Program-made: the position numbers and the translations under genes
Assembly: GCA_963851245.1 (NCBI GenBank)
Contig: CAWKOH010000011.1
Location: 124,001-188,000 of the forward strand
Reading direction: 5' to 3'
Origin: CAWKOH01 sp963851245
GTDB taxonomy: Bacteria; Actinomycetota; Acidimicrobiia; Acidimicrobiales; Palsa-688
DNA length: 64,000 nucleotides
Notes under the pieces: generated by a model
The model's input: the letters and a program-made list of their open reading frames with translations, nothing else
What the model was told of the DNA's origin: nothing
Database searches by the model: none
Shown here: one piece after another, positions 16,376 through 24,928 of the stretch
Position numbering within the stretch: the stretch's first letter is position 1
Layout: each line of letters opens with the position of its first letter

Positions 16376-17392
16376 GTGACATCCCCCCCGACGAACCGTG
16401 CAGCTGTGTTCGCGTCGCGCCGCCGGGCCCGCGTGATGCGCAGAACGTTGGTACTCGCCGGTGTGATGGCAGCGATCGTCATCGCCGTCGTGGCGGTTAG
16501 CCCCGGACGCCGGGTGGCGAAGGTCGGAGCTGAGGAAGGCAAAGGTCATCATGACTCCGACGGCGGCGAGGCGATCGCCCCCGGGTATTTCGCCCCCGGC
16601 GCCTGCGAGCTCTACGGCCCCACCAGCGGGAACCGTCATGTTGTTGTTTTCCTGGATGCCGGTCACGGTGGGATCGACCCGGGCGGAACGGGTACCACCC
16701 AATCGGGCCAGGCCATCTCGGAGTCGACTCTCACCCTTCCGGTCGAGCTTGACACCATGGCCCTGCTCCGGGCGGACGGATTCAGCGTGGCCGTCTCGCG
16801 CACAGCGGACACTACGGTTCTGGCGCTCCAATCCGGCGACGTGTCCTCGGGAGCGTTGACGCTGCTCGGCTCCCACGACGATGTGGTGGCGCGAGACGTC
16901 TGCGCCAACGACGCCAAGGCGTCGGTGCTGATCGGGATCTACTTCGACGCCGGAGCCTCGCCCGACGACGCCGGCAGCCTGACCGCTTATGACCAGGACC
17001 GCTCTTTCGCAGCCGAGAACGTGAGGCTGGCGCAGCTGGTTCAGGCAGGCGTGGTCGCCTCGATGAACGCGCAAGGCTGGGGAATACCGGACGACGGTGC
17101 CATCCCGGACACCAACCTGGGGTCGGTAGCACCTACGGGATCGGCTTCGGGGCTAGCGGCCCAAGCGCTGGCCTACGACCATCTGCTGTTGCTCGGTCCG
17201 GCCCAGGCGGGCTATCTCGACGCCCCGAGCAACATGCCGGGCGCCCTGATCGAGCCTCTATATCTGACTGATCCGTTCGAGGGTTCGATCGCGGACAGCG
17301 TCTTGGGCCAGCAGACCATTGCGCAGGGACTGGCCAAGGCGATCGAGCAGTACTTCACGCCGCCGCCCAGCCCCGTCCCTACCACTTCCTAG
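16376..17392 (+). CDS. N-acetylmuramoyl-L-alanine amidase (Amidase_3), secreted
   Basis: This is probably a zinc-dependent cell-wall amidase that cleaves the bond between muramic acid and the stem peptide. A hydrophobic signal-type helix (RTLVLAGVMAAIVIAVVAV) follows a basic stretch. The catalytic domain then has VVFLDAGHGGIDPGG (first Zn ligand His), STLTLPVELDTMALLRADG with the expected Glu region, and SVAVSRTADTT. I chose GTG 16376 because GGAGG lies at 16360-16364; ATG 16436 is the alternative. Frames further upstream overlap coaA antisense and are unlikely. The expected late His region (KASVLIGIYFDAG) is altered, so activity should not be assumed. Confidence 0.8.
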   Translation: MTSPPTNRAAVFASRRRARVMRRTLVLAGVMAAIVIAVVAVSPGRRVAKVGAEEGKGHHDSDGGEAIAPGYFAPGACELYGPTSGNRHVVVFLDAGHGGIDPGGTGTTQSGQAISESTLTLPVELDTMALLRADGFSVAVSRTADTTVLALQSGDVSSGALTLLGSHDDVVARDVCANDAKASVLIGIYFDAGASPDDAGSLTAYDQDRSFAAENVRLAQLVQAGVVASMNAQGWGIPDDGAIPDTNLGSVAPTGSASGLAAQALAYDHLLLLGPAQAGYLDAPSNMPGALIEPLYLTDPFEGSIADSVLGQQTIAQGLAKAIEQYFTPPPSPVPTTS

Positions 17393-17427
17393 GAGCGCCT
17401 GTTCCGAGCTGTCGACCGGCGGAACGG

Positions 17428-17724
17428 CTAGACGTCAAAAGTGCCGCCGGCCCTCCAGTAGAAGCCTTGCCGGCGCTCCATGAACCCTTCGTCGACGAGG
17501 TATCTGCGCAGGGCGGCGAAGTCCGGGTGGAACCTGATGAGCACCTGGTTCACGGCGGCCTCGGGATAGACGCGGCCGGGCTCGAACTCCTGAGCCAACC
17601 AGTCGAGCACCAGCCGGCGCTTAGAACGGCGGGCCGGAATCACGGTGAGCCGGCCGGCCCGCACGAACCGGCGGACGACCGGGTCGACGGGGAGCACGCT
17701 CACCTCTGCGCCGGGCCCGAACAC
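17428..17724 (-). CDS. DUF2087 domain protein
   Basis: This 98-residue protein matches the DUF2087 fold, a small winged-helix-like domain often attached to ArsR or MarR regulators. It includes LTVIPARRSKRRLVLDWLAQ, FEPGRVYPEAAVNQVLIRF and HPDFAALRRYLVDEGFMERR, the family hallmark. It could bind nucleic acid, but this is unproven for the stand-alone form. It is convergent with the amidase gene. An in-frame GTG (VSVLPVDPVV) is an alternative start. Confidence 0.88.
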   Translation of the reverse strand: MFGPGAEVSVLPVDPVVRRFVRAGRLTVIPARRSKRRLVLDWLAQEFEPGRVYPEAAVNQVLIRFHPDFAALRRYLVDEGFMERRQGFYWRAGGTFDV

Positions 17725-17764
17725 GGACTACAGGCTACCGGTCGCTTGCCCCTAGCCTTGGGCC

Positions 17765-19003
17765 GTGGTCGTCCCGGAGTCGGTGTCCGCCGAGGTCACA
17801 AACTGGCTGACCCAGAACTGGGATCCCGAGCTGTCCCTGCTCGAATGGCGCCAGCGCCTATTCGAGGGTGGGTGGGCGGCGCCGGCCTGGCCGGTGGAGT
17901 GGGGCGGTCGGGGTTGGCCCGATTGGACCGAGCCGGTGGTCGCCCGCGCCATCGCTGCGTTCGGGGCCGCCGGCATACCGGGCGGAGCGGCCACGGCCCT
18001 GGCCGCGCCCACGATCCTCGCTCACGGCCCCGAATCGGTGCGCACCCGGTTCCTCGCCCGGATACTCACCGGCGAGGAGACCTGGTGCCAGTTGTTCAGC
18101 GAGCCGGGGGCCGGATCGGATCTGGCCGGGCTGTTGACCAGGGCTGATCGGGACGGTGACGAGTGGGTCGTCAACGGCCAGAAGGTCTGGAACACCAGCG
18201 CCCATCACGCCGACTTCGGGCTGCTGGTGGCCAGGACCGACTGGGACGCACCCAAACATCGGGGCCTCACCTACTTCGTGCTGCCCATGCATCAGCCCGG
18301 TGTCACGGTGCGCCCGCTCCGTCAGATGAACGGGCACGCCTCCTTCAACGAGGTGTTCCTCACCGACGCCCGGGTCCCCCACACCTTCATGGTTGGGGCG
18401 GCGGGAGAGGGCTGGAACGTGGCGCGAACGACCCTCGCCCACGAACGGCGCTTCGGCGCCATACGGGCAGCCGGCGTCCCGTCCGGCGCCGGAAGGGCCC
18501 TCGCCGAGGCCCGGGCGGAGGCCGAGGAGAACTTCGCTCCCTACGTCTGGTACCCGCAGCGGGCGGGCCGAGCCGACCTGTTGGTGGGAAGGGCGCGCGC
18601 TGCCGCCGTATCGGCCGATCCTCTGGTGCGCCAGGAGGTCGCCCGGGTGCTGTCCATCGAACGGGTGAGCGCCTGGACGTCTGAGCGGGCCCGGGTGGCG
18701 CGCGCGGCCGGCCGGCCGCCGGGTGCGGAGGGCTCTATCGGCAAGCTGGCGATGAGCCGGCTGGCCCGGGCGTCCGCAGCCGCCCACTCGCTCATCGCCA
18801 GTTCATCAGGCATGCTGTCCGGCTCCGATGCCCCACTCGACGGGATAGTCACCGAAGTGCTGATCTCGGTGCCGGCGCAGTCGATCGCAGGCGGCACCGA
18901 TGAGATCCAGCACAACATCCTGGCCGAGAACGTGCTGGGCCTGCCCCGGGAACCCTCCACCGATCGGGACGTGCCCTTCCGGTCACTCCCGCGCAATCTC
19001 TAG
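17765..19003 (+). CDS. Acyl-CoA dehydrogenase
   Basis: This FAD flavoenzyme oxidises acyl-CoA to 2-enoyl-CoA and passes electrons to ETF. It has 412 residues with an all-helical N-domain, a middle strand domain with WCQLFSEPGAGSDLAGLLT and VVNGQKVWNTSAHHADFGLL, and a C-domain ending GGTDEIQHNILAENVLGLPR. It belongs to the large actinobacterial FadE group that resembles steroid- and terpenoid-side-chain dehydrogenases. GTG 17765 is the start I favour. Its stop overlaps the convergent enoyl-CoA hydratase stop, and the second dehydrogenase at 21743 is similar. Confidence 0.93.
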   Translation: MVVPESVSAEVTNWLTQNWDPELSLLEWRQRLFEGGWAAPAWPVEWGGRGWPDWTEPVVARAIAAFGAAGIPGGAATALAAPTILAHGPESVRTRFLARILTGEETWCQLFSEPGAGSDLAGLLTRADRDGDEWVVNGQKVWNTSAHHADFGLLVARTDWDAPKHRGLTYFVLPMHQPGVTVRPLRQMNGHASFNEVFLTDARVPHTFMVGAAGEGWNVARTTLAHERRFGAIRAAGVPSGAGRALAEARAEAEENFAPYVWYPQRAGRADLLVGRARAAAVSADPLVRQEVARVLSIERVSAWTSERARVARAAGRPPGAEGSIGKLAMSRLARASAAAHSLIASSSGMLSGSDAPLDGIVTEVLISVPAQSIAGGTDEIQHNILAENVLGLPREPSTDRDVPFRSLPRNL

Positions 19004-19765
19004 GAGCGGGGCACCCACGACGGTGGTCGCTTCTCCCGGAAGGCCGCCATTCCCTCTGCGGCCTCCTCCGATGCGAACAGCGACCTGGACAGCTCGGCCA
19101 TCCCGGCGAAGGCCTCTGCCCTCCCCTCCCCCGGGACATCGAACACCAGCTTCTTGGCCGTGGCGAGAGCTCCCCGGGCCCCCGGCTGTCAGCTTGGTGA
19201 CCAGATCCGTCACCGCCGCATCCAGGCCCTCCTCGGGGACGGCTGAGGTTATGAGCCCGACCTCGGCGGCCCGGGAAGCGCTGATCCGCTCGCCGGTGAG
19301 GTACAGCTCCAGGGCATCGCCCCGGCGAAGCTTCGGCAAGCAGACGACCGAAATGATCGCCGGGGCCACCCCGAGGCGAACCTCGGTGAAACCGAAGCGG
19401 ACGCCGGTGTGGGCGACGGACAGGTCGCAGGCGGCGGCCAAACCCACTCCTCCACCCATGCAGTGCCCCGCCACCCGGCCGACGACCGGCTTGGGCGATT
19501 CCATGATGGCGGCCAGGATCTCGTCCACCCCCACTCTCGGTTTCACGGCCGGGTTCGACCGCCCCGAGAGGTCGGCGCCGGCGCAGAAGGCCGGGCCGGT
19601 GTTGGTGAGTACCACCACCCTCACGGCTGGATCGGCCAGGGCCGATTCCAGACCCTGAGCGAGCCCCTCCACCAATTCCGGGGTCAGGGCGTTGCGGCTA
19701 TCGGGTTGGTCCATGGTCAGGGTGGCCACCCCGGCCGACGCCTGGTAACGAACGGCCTCGCTCAT
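19000..19765 (-). pseudogene. Enoyl-CoA hydratase/isomerase, one frameshift near the 3' end
   Basis: This crotonase-fold enzyme adds water to 2-enoyl-CoA or isomerises it. ATG 19765 starts MSEAVRYQASAGVATLTMDQ. The oxyanion-hole segments are AFCAGADLSGR and GHCMGGGVGLAAACDL; the catalytic-site region is LGVAPAIISVV. After VTKLTAGGPG the frame is lost at about 19190, in a G run (one extra base). The true C-terminus continues in another frame with ALATAKKLVFDVPGEGRAEA and ends FREKRPPSWVPRS at 19000. The gene is otherwise complete, so a sequence error is likelier than decay. It lies 13 bases downstream of the AtuA-family gene. Confidence 0.85.
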
Positions 19766-19778
19766 CTCGCCGGCTCGC

Positions 19779-21536
19779 TCACTGCAGAAGGTCCTTCGGC
19801 ATGTCGACGATTCTTGCGCGCAACCACTCACCCAGGCTTTTAGCCTGGCCGTCCTGGCGGGTGCTGGCCGCGACCCCCTCTCCGAGGAGCCCCACGATGA
19901 CGAAGTTCAAAGCGCGGATGTTCGACAGTTCGTGACGGGCCACGGGCAGCGGAGCCGTCTCGGGCAGTAGTTCCCGGAGACGTTCGATGGTAAGGAAATC
20001 AGCCAGCCACCAGTAGCCCGGGTCGGTCCGAGCCCACACGCCGAGGTTGGCGTTGCCGCCCTTGTCACCCGACCTGGCCCCGAAGGCCCGGCCCAGCGGA
20101 GCCTGGACGGCCGGCCCGGAGGGGAGTGGACCCTTCCTCGCCATGGGGGCAACCGAGGCGATCACGGGCGGGTCCGGGGGTATGACCGGGTCGACCACCG
20201 TCCGCGTGCCACCTACGACCACCTCCTGCCAGACGAGCGAAGCAGGAACGACGGCGGGCCAGTAGACGCCGTAGGCCTGGGCCCCGGCGGTGAGCCCTTC
20301 CCCGTACAGGCCGGGATACGAGGACAGGGCCATCTCCGTGATCCGGGCCGAGAACGCTCGTCCGACCTTGCGTTCGTCGCCGTCCTTCACGGTGATCCGG
20401 AGTTCGGCGGTGGCCTCCTCGTTACTGTCGGGATCCGGTTTGTCGGTGCGGATGAGCGAGACTTCCACGGATTCGAAGCCGCTCGCGCCGCCGGCCAGCG
20501 AGCCCCAGATGGTCCGTTCGACCAGGTCGGCCTTCGCCTCTATGTCCAGCCCGGTGAGAAACAATGTCGTGGTCGACCGCCAACCGCCCTGATAGTTCAA
20601 GGCCACTTTGGTCGTCGTCGGCGGAGAGTCCCCCTTGACCCCCGAGATGCGGACCCGATCGTCTCCCTCCGCCGACAAGCGGACGCTGTCGAAGCGGGCC
20701 GTCACGTCGGGGTTGAAGTAGGCAGGACCGGCGATCTCGTACAGCAGTTGGGCGGTCACCGTCCCTACCGATACCCGGCCGCCATGGCCGGGGTGCTTGG
20801 TGATCACCGAGGACCCGTCGCCGGCCACTTCCGCGATCGGGAAGCCCGGGTGCTCGAGACCGGGAACTTCCGAGAAGAAGGAGTAGTTGCCGCCGGTTGC
20901 CTGCGGTCCGCATTCGATCACGTGGCCGGCAACCACCGCCCCGGCTAGGGCGTCCCAGTCGTGTCGGCTCCACCCGTGATGCCAGGCCGCCGGCCCCACC
21001 ACCAGGGCGGCGTCGGTCACCCGGCCCGTTATCACGATGTCGGCGCCTCGTCCGAGAGCGGCGGCTATGCCCCACCCCCCGAGATAGGCGTTGGCGGTCA
21101 TCACGGGGCGATCACCCAGCGGCTCACCGGTTTCCAGGTGGGAAAGTTCCACGCCCGCGGCCCTCAGTTCCTCCAGCCGGGGTACCAGGTTGTCGCCTTC
21201 GACGTATGCGATGACCGGATCCAGGCCGAGCCTGTCAGCCACCTCGGCCACCGCGTCTGCGCACCCCCTCGGGGACAGACCCCCTGCGTTCGACACCACC
21301 TTGATGCCCCGATCCAGACAGTCGCCCATCACCTGTTCCATCTGGGTCACGAACGTGCGGGCATAGCCCGCAGCCGGGTCGCGCAGCATGTTCTTCGCCA
21401 GGATCAGCATGGTCAGTTCGGCCAGCCAGTCGCCCGTGAGGAAGTCGATCGGCCCTCCCTCGACCATCTCCCGGGCGGCGTTCAGGCGATCCCCGTAGAA
21501 GCCGCTGCAGTTGGCGATGCGGACCGGATCGCTCAT
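19779..21536 (-). CDS. AtuA-family (DUF1446) protein, acyclic terpene utilization type
   Basis: This 585-residue protein belongs to the DUF1446/AtuA family, linked in Pseudomonas to growth on acyclic terpenes such as citronellol; the reaction is not firmly known. N-terminal signatures are RIANCSGFYGDRLNAAREM and DFLTGDWLAELTMLILAKN, then ADIVITGRVTDAALVVGPAA and a C-terminal GARSGDKGGNANLGVWART. The ATG overlaps the stop of a short upstream frame. It is followed by an enoyl-CoA hydratase and flanked by acyl-CoA dehydrogenases, so the cluster probably degrades a branched acyl-CoA. Confidence 0.9.
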   Translation of the reverse strand: MSDPVRIANCSGFYGDRLNAAREMVEGGPIDFLTGDWLAELTMLILAKNMLRDPAAGYARTFVTQMEQVMGDCLDRGIKVVSNAGGLSPRGCADAVAEVADRLGLDPVIAYVEGDNLVPRLEELRAAGVELSHLETGEPLGDRPVMTANAYLGGWGIAAALGRGADIVITGRVTDAALVVGPAAWHHGWSRHDWDALAGAVVAGHVIECGPQATGGNYSFFSEVPGLEHPGFPIAEVAGDGSSVITKHPGHGGRVSVGTVTAQLLYEIAGPAYFNPDVTARFDSVRLSAEGDDRVRISGVKGDSPPTTTKVALNYQGGWRSTTTLFLTGLDIEAKADLVERTIWGSLAGGASGFESVEVSLIRTDKPDPDSNEEATAELRITVKDGDERKVGRAFSARITEMALSSYPGLYGEGLTAGAQAYGVYWPAVVPASLVWQEVVVGGTRTVVDPVIPPDPPVIASVAPMARKGPLPSGPAVQAPLGRAFGARSGDKGGNANLGVWARTDPGYWWLADFLTIERLRELLPETAPLPVARHELSNIRALNFVIVGLLGEGVAASTRQDGQAKSLGEWLRARIVDMPKDLLQ

Positions 21537-21652
21537 GGAGCGAGCACCACCGGCGGGTCGTCGCCCCGGATCCGGTCGCCCCGTCGGGCCTCTATTCGCC
21601 GCGCCGGGCGCTCGGCGGCCAAGTTGCTGAGCAGTTCGGGAACAGCCGGCAC
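21533..21652 (-). CDS. Possible small ORF coupled to the AtuA gene (39 aa)
   Basis: A GTG-started frame of 39 residues ends in TGA that overlaps the ATG of the AtuA-family gene (ATGA). The peptide runs VPAVPELLSNLAAERPARRI and ends DDPPVVLAP. A stop codon lies 13 codons upstream. The overlap suggests either a genuine short coupled gene or the remaining C-terminus of a lost upstream gene. GAAGGAAA lies too close for a good ribosome site. Confidence 0.35.
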   Translation of the reverse strand: MPAVPELLSNLAAERPARRIEARRGDRIRGDDPPVVLAP

Positions 21653-21742
21653 CTTTCCTTCGGAATCGAACTTGACTTCGGGTTCAGGTTACGATCAACC
21701 TACCGACGGTCCTACCAGCACGCAAGGGCCAGGGGAGGAGCA

Positions 21743-22927
21743 GTGGACTTCGAGTCTCCGAGCGAGGACGATCCCCGGCGCCAGGAGGTGCGAGCGTGGC
21801 TGGCCGCCCACCCGCACGCCTCCGGTCGGGACCTGGCCGAGGCCGGATGGGTGGTACCGGACTGGCCCCCGCCTTACGGTTCCAACGCCGACCCGGTCCG
21901 TCAGCTCATCATCGAAGAGGAGTTCGCCCGAGCCGGCGTGGGCCGGCCCAGCAACCCGATAGGTATCGGTTGGGCCGGTCCGACCATCCTCATGGCCGGC
22001 ACCGAGGAGCAGAGGTCCCGCTACCTCTGGCCGGCCTTGTCGGGCGAGGAGTTCTGGTGTCAGCTGTTCAGCGAACCCGACTCCGGCTCGGATCTGGCAT
22101 CTCTCTCCACCACCGCCGTTCTCGACGGCGACGAGTGGGTGATCAACGGCTCCAAGATCTGGACCAGTGGCGGCCACCTGGCCCGGTTCGGGATCCTGCT
22201 GGCCCGCACGGACCCGGACGCGCCGAAGCGCAAAGGCATCTCCTACTTCATATGCCCCATGAACGCACCGGGCATCGGCATGTCACCGATCATCGACATG
22301 ACCGCCGCCCACTCCTTCAACCAGGTCTTCTTCGACGACGCCCGCATCCCGGCCGACTGCCTGGTCGGCCAGGTGAACGACGGTTGGCGACTGGCCAAGG
22401 CCACTCTGGCCAACGAGCGGGTGTCCCTGTCGACGGGCGGAGTCCTTTGGGGTAGCGGGCCCTCGGCGGGCGACCTGGTGGATCTGGTGCGCGGCGGGGG
22501 AGTGGACCCCGCGGTGCGGTCCGACCCCGTCGTCCGGCAGGCTCTGGTCCGAACCTGGGTGGAGGGAGAGCTGCTGAGGCTGCTCCAGCTACGGACGCTC
22601 TCGGCCCGCTTGTCCGGCCGGACTCCTGGCCCGGAGGCGTCGGTCCAGAAGCTGATGGCCGACGAGCACGGCCAGCGGGTGATGGAACTGGCCAAGAGGC
22701 TCACCGGCCCGGCTGGGATGCTGTCGGGATCGGGTCCGGCCGGCCGGTTGCCGCCTCGCCGCCGCGGTGGGGCGACCGAGATCAAGTTCCCGGAGGATCC
22801 CCGGGTAGAGCGGGTGTGGCACTACGGCTTTCTCTTTTCACCCGCTCTGACCATCGGTGGCGGCACCTGGGCGGTGCAGCGCAACATCATCTCGGAACTG
22901 GTGCTGGGCCTGCCCCGTGATCCCTGA
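21743..22927 (+). CDS. Acyl-CoA dehydrogenase
   Basis: This is a second FAD-dependent acyl-CoA dehydrogenase of 394 residues. Motifs are WCQLFSEPDSGSDLASLSTT and VINGSKIWTSGGHLARFGIL in the middle domain, and GGGTWAVQRNIISELVLGLP at the C-terminus. That end differs from the GGTDEI type by a T-W-A-V-Q-R variant seen in several actinobacterial FadE proteins. RBS AGGGGAGG precedes ATG 21743. It is divergent from the AtuA gene, and its last codons overlap the GTG start of a TetR regulator by 11 bases, so the two are co-translated. Confidence 0.93.
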   Translation: MDFESPSEDDPRRQEVRAWLAAHPHASGRDLAEAGWVVPDWPPPYGSNADPVRQLIIEEEFARAGVGRPSNPIGIGWAGPTILMAGTEEQRSRYLWPALSGEEFWCQLFSEPDSGSDLASLSTTAVLDGDEWVINGSKIWTSGGHLARFGILLARTDPDAPKRKGISYFICPMNAPGIGMSPIIDMTAAHSFNQVFFDDARIPADCLVGQVNDGWRLAKATLANERVSLSTGGVLWGSGPSAGDLVDLVRGGGVDPAVRSDPVVRQALVRTWVEGELLRLLQLRTLSARLSGRTPGPEASVQKLMADEHGQRVMELAKRLTGPAGMLSGSGPAGRLPPRRRGGATEIKFPEDPRVERVWHYGFLFSPALTIGGGTWAVQRNIISELVLGLPRDP

Positions 22928-23522
22928 GCCGGCCACCGCCAGGGGACAGCGCACCCGGGCCGCTCTGGTCCGGGCGGCGGGCGTGGTTTTCGAACGGGAC
23001 GGGTTCCTGGATGCCCGCATCGCTGATATCGCGGCCGAGGCCGAGGTGGCGACCGGGACCTTCTACACCTACTTCGATTCGAAGGAGGCCATCTTCCACG
23101 AAGTCGTGGACGAGCTGATCGACGAGCTGTACCACCAATCGCATGTAGGCCATATAGCCGGTCCGGACCCCTGGGCCCGGATCGCGGCTGCCAACCGCCT
23201 TTACGTCGGGGCAGTGGCCCGCCACGCCGGTCTGTACGCGGTGATGGTTCAGGTGGCCTCGATCAACGCCGACTTTCGGCGCCGCCGCCAGGATTCGCGG
23301 TCGGGGTTCATAGACAGAGCCGCCGGCGGACTGCGCCAGCTTCAGGAGACGGGCCAGGCCGACCCATCGCTGGATCCCCAACTGACTGCGGCCATGCTGT
23401 GCGGAATGGTCGAGAACTTCGCCGAGGTCCGGCCCGTGTTGGGGGAGCAGATCGACGACGAGCGCGCCATCGAAGCGTTGACCGGCATATGGGCCCGGGC
23501 CATCGGCCTGCGCGAGCCGTAG
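22917..23522 (+). CDS. TetR-family transcriptional regulator
   Basis: This 201-residue TetR regulator starts at GTG 22917, overlapping the end of the dehydrogenase gene. The helix-turn-helix reads TRAALVRAAGVVFERDGFLD, ARIADIAAEAEVATGTFYTY and FDSKEAIFHEVVDELID. The C-terminal ligand domain is helical with RHAGLYAVMVQVASINADFR. Its coupling to an acyl-CoA dehydrogenase and the neighbouring AtuA/ECH genes suggests that it regulates this catabolic cluster in response to an acyl-CoA, similar to KstR2- or FadR-like TetR proteins; the ligand is inferred. Confidence 0.92.
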   Translation: MIPEPATARGQRTRAALVRAAGVVFERDGFLDARIADIAAEAEVATGTFYTYFDSKEAIFHEVVDELIDELYHQSHVGHIAGPDPWARIAAANRLYVGAVARHAGLYAVMVQVASINADFRRRRQDSRSGFIDRAAGGLRQLQETGQADPSLDPQLTAAMLCGMVENFAEVRPVLGEQIDDERAIEALTGIWARAIGLREP

Positions 23523-23532
23523 TCTTTCGCTC

Positions 23533-23862
23533 ATGTGCCGCAACATCACCACCCTGAGAGGGCTCGAGCCGGCCGCCACCCCAGAGGAGATCAAGGCCGC
23601 GGCTCGCCAGTACGTCCGCAAAGTCAGCGGCGTCCAGACCGAATCACCGGCGACGGCGGAGGCGTTCGAGCGGGCGGTGCGGATAGTGACCGAAGCGACC
23701 ACGGAGCTCCTTGTGAGCCTCCCCCTCGCAGACAGCCGCCCCCAACCCTGCCGCCCCTTCGGCGTATCCGGGCCCGGGCCTAACCGGCTTCGGGGACCAC
23801 CAGGATCTTGCAGTGCTTCTCGGGGTCGCCGAGAGCGTCGAACGCGCCGGCTACGCCAATGA
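23533..23862 (+). CDS. DUF2277 family protein (C-terminus uncertain)
   Basis: This protein carries the DUF2277 signature: MCRNITTLRGLEPAATPEEI, then AAARQYVRKVSGVQTESPAT and AFERAVRIVTEATTELLVSL. Family members are usually about 80-90 residues. Here the frame runs to 109 residues and reads 80 bases into the 3' end of the convergent dehydrogenase, with an Arg- and Pro-rich tail. The tail may be an artefact of a lost frame near 23730. Function unknown. Confidence 0.8.
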   Translation: MCRNITTLRGLEPAATPEEIKAAARQYVRKVSGVQTESPATAEAFERAVRIVTEATTELLVSLPLADSRPQPCRPFGVSGPGPNRLRGPPGSCSASRGRRERRTRRLRQ

Positions 23863-24826
23863 TGCCCACGTCTCCGGTGATCATGGGGGCCACGTCGATC
23901 CGCCCCTCGGCGATGGAGTTGAGGCTGGTCGCGAACTCTTCGGGGGTGTAGGCGAGAACAAACTGGATATTGAGCTCCTTGGCGATGCCGTAGAACGGGT
24001 TCAGCGCGTCCTTCTGCATACAGACGCCCACTACAACTACTCGAGAATGCCTTGGAGCCCGGCGCATGATGTCGTCCAGGACGCCGGGAACCCCGACCGC
24101 CTCGAAGACCACCACATCACGGCCCCGGCCCTGCTTGACCCAGGCGTCGAAGGCCGGCTCTGTCGCGGGGTCGGCTACGGAGTGGGCACCCATCCCTGAT
24201 GCCAGGAGCCGGCGGGCCGGCGAGTAGTCCGAAGCCACTATCGGCTCCACGCCCTCGAGGGAGAGCGCCGCGATGACCGCCAGGCCGATCGGCCCGCACC
24301 CGAGCACCAAGGCGCCCTGGCCGGCTCCTATCCCGGACTTGTTGACCGCGTGAAGGCCGACGGCCATGGGCTCGGTCAGAGCGGCCCGGCGGGCATCCAG
24401 GCCGTTGGGGACCTCCAGCAGCATCGGGGCCGACAGGAGCATGCGTTCGCTGTAGCCGCCGGGCAGGTCGTTGTTGTAGGACAGGTCGCGGATGCCGTCG
24501 GCATAGAGCATCAGCGGCATCGAAGTCACGAGCGTTCCCGGCGCCGGCCCCAGGGTGTCGGGGCCGATCTCGAGCACCGCCGCCGAGAACTCGTGGCCCA
24601 TGAAGACGTCGCGTCCCAGGTCCGGCGGCCCCAACCCGACCTCCGGGAGCCCTTCCATCTGGGCAGCCAGTCCCAACATGGCGTCTCCGTGCTTGACGAA
24701 ATGCAGGTCGGACCCACAGATCCCGCATGCCTTGACCTCGACGAGGGCCTGGCCGAATGACGGAATCGGTTCGCCGGCATCCTCCCGGACCACCATCGCC
24801 CCATTGCGCATAACCGCGGATCGCAT
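23780..24826 (-). CDS. Zinc-dependent MDR alcohol dehydrogenase
   Basis: This is a medium-chain dehydrogenase of 348 residues. I chose ATG 24826 (MRSAVMRNGAMVVREDAGEP) because AAAGGGGGAAGG lies just before it; a longer frame to 24925 overlaps the divergent ligase gene region. The catalytic zinc site is CGICGSDLHFVKHGD, then GHEFSAAVLEIG. The Rossmann segment is GALVLGCGPIGLAVIAALSL. The structural-zinc four-Cys loop common in such enzymes is not obvious. It probably oxidises a secondary or branched alcohol with NAD(P), which would suit the neighbouring terpene/fatty-acid genes. It is divergent from the acyl-CoA ligase. Confidence 0.9.
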   Translation of the reverse strand: MRSAVMRNGAMVVREDAGEPIPSFGQALVEVKACGICGSDLHFVKHGDAMLGLAAQMEGLPEVGLGPPDLGRDVFMGHEFSAAVLEIGPDTLGPAPGTLVTSMPLMLYADGIRDLSYNNDLPGGYSERMLLSAPMLLEVPNGLDARRAALTEPMAVGLHAVNKSGIGAGQGALVLGCGPIGLAVIAALSLEGVEPIVASDYSPARRLLASGMGAHSVADPATEPAFDAWVKQGRGRDVVVFEAVGVPGVLDDIMRRAPRHSRVVVVGVCMQKDALNPFYGIAKELNIQFVLAYTPEEFATSLNSIAEGRIDVAPMITGDVGIIGVAGAFDALGDPEKHCKILVVPEAG

Positions 24827-24928
24827 CAGCCTTCCCCCTTTGCCGAAGGGCCTTCGTTCCCGACGAGGGTAGGCGGTCCGTGCGATGATTCTTTCGGACT
24901 CGACGTGCGATCCCGGGAGGATCATGCC

